DNA of 64,000 nt, taken from NCBI GenBank assembly GCA_022829145.1, contig CM040763.1:8808141-8872140 (forward strand). Direction: 5' to 3'. This document shows positions 61,201 through 64,000 of the stretch, piece by piece. Every line of letters starts with the position of its first letter. The first letter of the stretch is position 1. Origin of the DNA: Albula goreensis (taxonomy: Eukaryota; Chordata; Actinopteri; Albuliformes; Albulidae). The position numbers and the translations under genes were made by a program. The notes below the pieces were generated by a model. It ran no database searches and was not told the origin of the DNA. It saw only the letters and a list, made by a program, of their open reading frames with translations.

Positions 61201-63774
61201 ACGCCAGGCCAAGATGGGAATGCCAAATTTGTAGGGTTTGAAGAGCCAACACCCATTTTCCTCTGGACAAAACATTTAAAAATATTCTGTTATGTATTTC
61301 TTGTCTTGATTACCAGACTGAATTGAAGTCATTATTACTACTGCCATTTATGATTAAGGAAAATGATAGCAGATTACATACTTTTTTTTGTTTTTCCTCT
61401 CTGAATTTAAAAGTTTGTGGAAATGATTTTCATTCATTTAAAAAAATTGCCAACTTTATGTTCTAAAATCTTTAATCCAAGCCAGTCTGCTTTTTGTGAG
61501 ATCTCTAGGGGGCAGTGTAACACATCACAATAACCTTTCCTGTTAAATGTATGTTTAACATCTTTGATTTTCTGCAGAAAATAATGTTTTATAATTGTTT
61601 GTGTTTCACTACCATTTTAATTTGTGCACACATTTTGTTTTGTGAATGTGTTGTCATGTTTATTTGTCCCATTCTACACAGCATATGCTTGGAGAACACC
61701 CTTCCTCTCTAACAGAATTGCATGCACTGAAGTACAAGGTAAAATATCACAATATGCTTGTTTAACAGCTGCTAAGACTGGCTGGCTGTTTTCCCCTGTC
61801 CTTCCCAGATTATTTTACATGTCTTACTTTAGTTCTCCAGGGTCCAATTAACGTATCCTTGCTTGCCATATTGAGTCTGTAGCAGAGTACGTAAGAGTTT
61901 CCATTTTTCTTTTTGCTTCTGTGTCCAAAGCTTGGTAGTGCTTGTCCTTTAAAATACTAAGGCACCAAATACATAGTGCTAATTACATGCATGCTTGTCA
62001 GGAAAAGTTATTATCAGATCATTTTTCAATATCTTTGCATCCTTGCATATTTGGTGCATATTCTGCACAGAAATATGTTGTTTTTTTTTTGTTTTATTTA
62101 TTTTTTTTTTTTTTGGGGGAGGGGGTGTGAGATACTGGTTATGGCAGAAATCATAATGCAGCTTCATGATACTGCTTGTCATGCAGTCAAAAAGCCTTGT
62201 GCTTTTAGATAGGACAATGCTGGAGCTGTAGACATTACCATTTTTGTTTATTAGTGTTATATTTTCTCATCTGGGAGTTGGCTGGTGCACAGGTGTTAAA
62301 TGATGAAATGTTCTTTCACAATGATCACATTTAATGGTTCTGTAGTAGGTGATCAAATTGCTGTAAAGCTAGATATGATCACTGATCTCTGCTAGATTGT
62401 ATCTGTCTGTAATCGTATCTAGTGTGAAGCAGTGTGGTGTTACCTTAAGGATTCTTGTGGTTTCTGTCAGTGTCCATTTTGTTCAAAGTAGCAGTGATGA
62501 GCGTGTAGAGAATTCAGGTGCCAGGTCCCAAGGAAGTGTTTTTTTATGTTTAATTTAATTTTTTAACAGATACCAGCAGTGATTTCTCCTTGTTTGAGGC
62601 ACTGCGGGAGACCATTTATTCAGAAGTGGCCACTCTGATATCCCAGAATGAGTCCCGCCCACATTTTCTCATTGAGCTCTTTCACGAGCTTCAGCTGCTA
62701 AATACTGACTACTTGCGTCAAAGGGCGCTTTTTGCCTTACAGGTAACTCCGTTGAATCTCATTGTAACAGCATTATCAAAACATAAAAGTATTTTGAATG
62801 AATGAGTGCATGTATGTATGTATATGTATGTGTGTGTATGAATGAATCTCATTCAGTTTCTCACATTTGTAATTTGCATATAACTCAGAACAGGCATTCA
62901 AACACAGCTCCCCATGTAAAAGATGATTTATTCAGCAAATGATATTTAAGAAATAACTGGAACAATACTATTGCATATACCTTGCTTTAATGGTATGGTT
63001 CTTGGTTAATGGCTGTATTTGGTGCTTATGGTTGACTGCGGCAGGACATTGTGACGAGGCACCTAACGGAGAAGGATGTGGGGGAGGAGAAGGCGGCCTC
63101 CCTGAGCTCGGCTGCCTGGGCCGCCTCTAACTCAGAGCTCACCCCCAGTGAGAGCCTGGCCACGAGCGATGCCGTAAGAGTTCACACGTCACTGCGACAC
63201 GTTCCACCTTTTTACAGCTCCTGTGTGAATGATATTTTCCACTTCCACCATACTGGCACATTTATATTTCATTTTATTATTGAATTCTAAGACATCACAA
63301 CACACATTTGTAAGTCTCAAGGAGGACTGTTTCTTCACTTTTTGCAAACACTTCATTCAATAATATCTGAGAAAAGTAACTTTTGTATATTTCAAGTTCC
63401 ATTACTGTGAAATTTTATGTTGCGTTAGCAATGTTTGCACTTTCATATTTTATGCATTCAGTTTCAACAGTTGGCAGCAGAGCTAAAGCACAGTTGCAAC
63501 AGACCATGTAAAAAATCAGTCCTGTTTTCCTCAGATTCAGCATCAGCTGTCCTAAATTCCATTATTGATGACACTAGTGTTAGAGCACAGTTTTGATGTA
63601 TATTTCTAGTGGAAATGTAACCGTTCACCGTGTTTTATTCTCAGGATGTTTCCGAAAAGGACATAGTGAATGCTCTTCACTTGAGTAAGAGCCGTGAGGA
63701 AGACGACTCTGTGGATAATGAGAGCACCCTATCTACCTCCTCTAATCTGGACCCATTCGCCAGTGATGATTTGG
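46144..63774 (+). CDS. PCM1: PCM1, pericentriolar material 1 (5' three quarters; runs off right edge)
   Basis: PCM1 is the scaffold of centriolar satellites, the microtubule-transported granules that deliver proteins to centrosomes and cilia. Twenty-six coding exons with fully consistent phases give about 1509 codons: 46144-46242, 46553-46798, 47102-47383, 47638-47808, 48220-48336, 49590-49767, 50396-50505, 50847-51060, 51679-51823, 52235-52429, 53426-53577, 54163-54392, 55034-55167, 55562-55691, 55995-56132, 56737-56909, 57466-57654, 57746-57974, 58380-58525, 58697-58866, 59108-59276, 60368-60693, 61010-61162, 62570-62742, 63045-63173, 63645-63774. The protein matches mammalian PCM1 throughout, with several coiled coils (LRALQGRQAALLAMQQKAEQ, RLNELRELVHYYEQTSDMM, FYEAKLKQQQQELKQL, QISQLRKQLDFS) and the highly conserved ESRPHFLIELFHELQLLNTD block. 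Two introns seem to start with GC. The C-terminal quarter is outside. Confidence 0.97.
46336..46419. repeat. Perfect 42-bp tandem duplication
   Basis: Positions 46336-46377 and 46378-46419 are identical 42-bp units, with two further matching bases after. It lies in the PCM1 intron between the first two coding exons. No divergence between copies suggests recent origin. Confidence 0.95.
46553..46798 (+). CDS. PCM1: PCM1 coding exon 2
   Basis: The exon has 82 codons, phase 0-0, acceptor TTCTTTTAG, donor GATGAG|GTAGGT. It encodes EWGMSQKKANRSSEKNKKKF, TNDISPESTPGAGRRRARTP and PEQAELDRLKQKINFSDLDE, all conserved N-terminal PCM1 landmarks. Confidence 0.97.
47102..47383 (+). CDS. PCM1: PCM1 coding exon 3
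   Basis: The exon has 94 codons, phase 0-0, acceptor T-run then ACAG, donor AGTCAG|GTAATT. It encodes RSIGSDSQGRVTAANNQRQL and FNFLPLHVNTNKSKE, then a less conserved acidic/Gln-rich end. Confidence 0.96.
47638..47808 (+). CDS. PCM1: PCM1 coding exon 4 (coiled coil)
   Basis: The exon has 57 codons, phase 0-0, acceptor TTCCCCAG, donor ATGTTG|GTTAGT. It encodes VVSKLVQIREYIAMACCMRD, DLVEKNDIPANVEHLTQLID and HLKEQEKSCLKFLQKML, matching the human VSRLVQIRDYI...LIDHLKEQEKS region. Confidence 0.97.
48220..48336 (+). CDS. PCM1: PCM1 coding exon 5
   Basis: The exon has 39 codons, phase 0-0, acceptor ATCCCTGCAG, donor GGCACA|GTAAGT. It encodes ARENDEDDVRTIDSAVGSGS then VAESTSLNIEVHSEASDGT, closely like the mammalian segment as remembered. 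Confidence 0.94.
48683..48829 (+). CDS. PCM1: Candidate extra in-frame PCM1 cassette exon
   Basis: A 49-codon segment, phase 0 in and 0 out, sits between two well-supported exons. Acceptor ACTTACCAAAG is weak (poor pyrimidine tract), donor GGAAAG|GTACCT is fair. It would insert DISQIVRYRPRIEDNLGKSA followed by SPEQGSHFDV and a Pro/Met/Trp-containing end. I do not recall this in mammalian PCM1, where SDTT is followed directly by ARDPQQEP. It could be a fish cassette exon or simply an open stretch of intron. Confidence 0.35.
49590..49767 (+). CDS. PCM1: PCM1 coding exon 6 (coiled coil)
   Basis: The exon is 178 nt, phase 0 in and 1 out, acceptor TGGTCCTCAG, donor ACACGG|GTGAGT. It encodes GRDPHGEAKEELENLRKQHD, LLKRMLQQQEQLRALQGRQA and ALLAMQQKAEQAIAVMDD, one of the best-conserved coiled coils of PCM1. 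Confidence 0.97.
50396..50505 (+). CDS. PCM1: PCM1 coding exon 7
   Basis: The exon is 110 nt, phase 1 in and 0 out, acceptor TACATGCAG, donor CTCACAG|GTAGAA. It encodes VVTETTGSVSGISITSELND then ELNDLIQRFHNQLHDSQ, nearly identical to mammalian PCM1. Confidence 0.97.
50847..51060 (+). CDS. PCM1: PCM1 coding exon 8
   Basis: The exon is 214 nt, phase 0 in and 1 out, acceptor TGTATTACACAG, donor ACTCCT|GTGAGT. It encodes AVPDNRRQAESLSLTREVSR, a variable GC-rich stretch, then KKQTMDKILHELHTLRDHTL. Confidence 0.96.
51679..51823 (+). CDS. PCM1: PCM1 coding exon 9
   Basis: The exon is 145 nt, phase 1 in and 2 out, acceptor ATCCCTCAG. The donor CTCAG|GTGCTT is weak. It is Ser/Ala-rich (QRVQASSQRSASGSALNRVA, NGRPGARLDITSVP) and ends ENVHSAEKLR, equivalent to human SEKLQ. 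Confidence 0.93.
52235..52429 (+). CDS. PCM1: PCM1 coding exon 10 (coiled coil; GC donor)
   Basis: The exon is 195 nt, phase 2 in and 2 out, acceptor TTTTTGATGAAG. It encodes KLKEVHKRLNELRELVHYYE, QTSDMMADTVNENIKDEDEE and EPIINIR. The exon must end after ATAAG to keep frame with the next exon (human NIRNP), and the intron then begins GCAAGT, a GC-AG intron with otherwise perfect donor consensus. Confidence 0.95.
53426..53577 (+). CDS. PCM1: PCM1 coding exon 11
   Basis: The exon is 152 nt, phase 2 in and 1 out, acceptor TCTTTTCCAG, donor CTATAG|GTACAC. It encodes NPHRSGNWLDMNSLTNGCST, RDGRLNTEHEINNRSAANLR and SLNIPSAI, equivalent to human NNRDGRTVN...EINNRSAANIRALNMP. Confidence 0.96.
54163..54392 (+). 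CDS. PCM1: PCM1 coding exon 12
   Basis: The exon is 230 nt, phase 1 in and 0 out, acceptor ATTTTGCAACAG, donor GTGCAG|GTGGGA. It encodes ECQYNRGDRSHNGAKGTSHE and ends RSAKQKLHHLQQLVAMVQ. The long Glu run of the mammalian protein is replaced by a Gly/Ser/Arg-rich stretch. Confidence 0.95.
55034..55167 (+). CDS. PCM1: PCM1 coding exon 13
   Basis: The exon is 134 nt, phase 0 in and 2 out, acceptor GTTGTTTTTAG, donor GAAAG|GTACGC. It encodes SDDTDGTTANASSVAEDDGL, then NQQPNNTRAAASKSQK and ALSEKER. This region is variable among vertebrates, but NNTR and K(S/T)QK are shared with human. Confidence 0.94.
55562..55691 (+). CDS. PCM1: PCM1 coding exon 14 (coiled coil)
   Basis: The exon is 130 nt, phase 2 in and 0 out, acceptor GCTGTGTGACAG, donor CTGCAG|GTACCA. 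It encodes EMFYEAKLKQQQQELKQLHD and IKGEIQDLQRACPDLQ, nearly identical to human KFYEAKLQQQQRELKQL...ALQTACPDLQ. Confidence 0.97.
55995..56132 (+). CDS. PCM1: PCM1 coding exon 15
   Basis: The exon has 46 codons, phase 0-0, acceptor GTCATTTACAG, donor AATAAG|GTACCA. It is a Pro/Ala/Thr-rich linker (LSVPGVINQHGPGKAPVATS, TPAVNISGAVLNRTVEP), with weak resemblance to human LSAASVG...TSTPTVNQ. Confidence 0.88.
56164..56204. repeat. Poly-A followed by (ATAA)n
   Basis: Sixteen As then several ATAA units in a PCM1 intron; could be the tail of an old retroposon, but no body is recognisable. Confidence 0.8.
56737..56909 (+). CDS. PCM1: PCM1 coding exon 16 (coiled coil)
   Basis: The exon is 173 nt, phase 0 in and 2 out, acceptor CCCTTTTCAG, donor GAAAG|GTTGGT. 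It encodes LWSEMHRHQILREHLRQRRK then HLESLMEEHQRRKVL, equivalent to human ELWSEMRRHEMLREELRQRRKQLEALMAEHQRR. Confidence 0.97.
57466..57654 (+). CDS. PCM1: PCM1 coding exon 17
   Basis: The exon is 189 nt, phase 2 in and 2 out, acceptor GTTGCTTCAG, donor GACAG|GTATGT. It encodes TMATWGGSPQSLLADYEDGD, an acidic run (EEEEEVDSSSSDDF) and basic KRRPHSSRKSRDR, equivalent to human KTMATWGGST...EEEEEEQDASS. Confidence 0.96.
57746..57974 (+). CDS. PCM1: PCM1 coding exon 18 (coiled coil)
   Basis: The exon is 229 nt, phase 2 in and 0 out, acceptor GTCCCCAG, donor CAGCAG|GTCACG. It encodes SRQQQNVSTRRQENPRWASE, LSFLEEKQHWQEQISQLRKQ and LDFSTSMCQTLLQDQQ, strongly conserved. It is markedly more GC-rich than its neighbours. 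Confidence 0.97.
58380..58525 (+). CDS. PCM1: PCM1 coding exon 19
   Basis: The exon is 146 nt, phase 0 in and 2 out, acceptor TCTCTCTCAG, donor CAGAG|GTATTT. It encodes ALSYMLPSLLSAPYSMLPNN, PPQVHLLMHQLNQCCAQL and AWQQNNVQR, equivalent to human PQVHFIMHQLNQCYTQLTWQQNNVQR. Confidence 0.97.
58697..58866 (+). CDS. PCM1: PCM1 coding exon 20 (polyglutamine)
   Basis: The exon is 170 nt, phase 2 in and 1 out, acceptor TTATTTAAAG, donor CCCCTG|GTATGT. It encodes LKQMLGDL, then seven Gln (CAA followed by six CAG), then a Pro/Leu-rich stretch (FLPLNLPPPLNTINMPGLGN) and FSFLSPG. It matches human LKQMLNELMRQQ...NIPGFTNFSSFAPG. Confidence 0.95.
58724..58741 (+). repeat. (CAG)6 trinucleotide repeat in PCM1 coding exon
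   Basis: Six CAG codons follow one CAA, giving a seven-glutamine tract in PCM1 coding exon 20. Confidence 0.9.
59108..59276 (+). CDS. PCM1: PCM1 coding exon 21
   Basis: The exon is 169 nt, phase 1 in and 2 out, acceptor TCTCTCCTCAG, donor AGATG|GTAAGA. It encodes GFSFSPVFPPAAGDFQQNPA and DCMGFPQPFESSSACVER, equivalent to human FSPLFPSNFGDFSQN...YMAFPKPFESSSS. Confidence 0.95.
60368..60693 (+). CDS. PCM1: PCM1 coding exon 22 (apparent GC donor)
   Basis: The exon is 326 nt, phase 2 in (split Trp) and 1 out, acceptor TTTGTCTTGAAG. It encodes a variable basic first half, then RPFDEALMGSFSSLPDPSDP, TTVTKTFRSKKASAQAGLAS and KDKTPRPKSKRKRSRGHGKK. To keep frame with exon 61010 and preserve the length of the basic tail, it must end ACAG, with the intron beginning GCACGT. 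A GT alternative inside the exon (AGAA|GTAGGG, intron at 60670) also keeps frame but removes eight codons. Confidence 0.9.
61010..61162 (+). CDS. PCM1: PCM1 coding exon 23
   Basis: The exon is 153 nt, phase 1-1, acceptor TTAATTTTCAG, donor TCCTCCG|GTAAGC. It encodes LESDNVSSDYSKDKCPQNRH, TERPERILEKLTQEKL and KTNDLSS, moderately similar to human YESASMSSTCEPCKSRNRHS. Confidence 0.9.
62570..62742 (+). CDS. PCM1: PCM1 coding exon 24 (conserved core block)
   Basis: The exon is 173 nt, phase 1 in and 0 out, acceptor TTTTTAACAG, donor TTACAG|GTAACT. It encodes SDFSLFEALRETIYSEVATL, ISQNESRPHFLIELFHELQL and LNTDYLRQRALFALQ, almost unchanged from human PCM1. Confidence 0.98.
62805..62847. repeat. 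TATG/TGAA simple repeat
   Basis: Imperfect TATG and TGTG units followed by TGAA units in a PCM1 intron. Confidence 0.85.
63045..63173 (+). CDS. PCM1: PCM1 coding exon 25
   Basis: The exon has 43 codons, phase 0-0, acceptor GACTGCGGCAG, donor GATGCC|GTAAGA. It encodes DIVTRHLTEKDVGEEKAASL, then AAWAASNSELTPSESLATSD, equivalent to human DIVSRHI...TWIASNSELTPSESLATTD. Confidence 0.97.
63645..63774 (+). CDS. PCM1: PCM1 coding exon 26 (last in window)
   Basis: The exon is 130 nt, phase 0 in and 1 out, acceptor TTATTCTCAG, donor TTTGG|GTAACT. It encodes DVSEKDIVNALHLSKSREED, DNESTLSTSSNLDPFASDDL, equivalent to human VLSVSSNFEPFATDDLG. In human PCM1 about a further 400 residues follow; they lie beyond the right edge. 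Confidence 0.96.
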
Positions 63775-63937
63775 GTAACTACAACACATATGATAGTAGG
63801 CCCTGTCTCAATACTCTGAAGTCGCATCCTTCCTTCCTCTGTGTGTAAATTTCATTGTTTGTATCCACCTACTGATTGACTTGGTGAAGTTTTTAGATTG
63901 ATTGCTTTCGCCTTTCTGTGTCCTACAGATCAGCGAA

Positions 63938-64000
63938 GGGCTAGCAGTGTAATGTTATGGTTAGGTGGCTGGGCTTGTAACTCAAAGGAGGTAGATTTAA
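63938..64000 (+). mobile_element. tRNA-derived SINE head, cut by the window edge
   Basis: The sequence reads like the 5' head of a teleost tRNA-derived SINE: an A-box-like GGTTAGGTGGCTGG (63958-63971) followed about 30 nt on by CTCAAAGGAGGTAGATTTAA, which has the position and look of the B box. The 3' body is outside the window, so family cannot be named. Confidence 0.5.

Noticed and set aside
1-64000. CRISPR arrays, rRNA genes, intact tRNA genes, prophage or bacterial operons
   Set aside because: None seen; the window is intron-rich vertebrate nuclear DNA.

Overview
This is vertebrate nuclear DNA, most likely from a ray-finned (teleost-like) fish: AT-rich, intron-dominated, with short coding exons bounded by GT-AG signals, and proteins recognisably orthologous to mammalian ones but diverged to the degree usual for fish. 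No bacterial, viral, CRISPR or rRNA features were seen. The order and orientation MTUS1 (minus), FGL1 (minus), PCM1 (plus) is the same as I know it from human 8p22, so the three gene identities support each other. Exon boundaries were read by eye from splice sites and reading-frame phase.

Left part (1 to about 36.2 kb): MTUS1, the angiotensin AT2-receptor-interacting / microtubule-associated tumour suppressor, on the minus strand. A noncoding 5' exon lies near 36.1 kb. A 12-kb intron separates it from an exon with a leader holding four short uORFs and 612 codons of the long (ATIP3-type) isoform. Further exons follow at 20.6-20.9, 17.4-17.6, 13.6-13.8 and 11.55-11.66 kb. The alternative first exon of the short mitochondrial isoform ATIP1 is clearly preserved at 7342-7462. 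Two more candidate alternative first exons encoding hydrophobic N-termini were noticed (14693-14900 and around 5004-5120). The shared C-terminal coiled-coil exons were not found and must lie beyond the left edge.

Middle (38.4 to 42.6 kb): FGL1 (hepassocin, a secreted fibrinogen-like protein), complete in seven coding exons, 314 residues: signal peptide, short coiled coil, fibrinogen-related domain. It lies head-to-tail upstream of MTUS1 and divergently from PCM1.

Right part (about 43.9 to 64 kb): the first roughly three quarters of PCM1, the centriolar-satellite scaffold. Twenty-six coding exons (about 1509 codons) with consistent phases were traced, running off the right edge. Two of its introns appear to begin with GC rather than GT, and one extra in-frame candidate exon sits between well-conserved ones. 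Its 5' region is a kilobase rich in GTTAGC/GCTAGC-type words. Simple repeats, one perfect 42-bp tandem duplication and a tRNA-derived SINE head at the right edge complete the picture.

The genes are neighbours by conserved synteny rather than one pathway: MTUS1 and PCM1 both concern microtubules and centrosomes, FGL1 is a secreted hepatokine and immune ligand.
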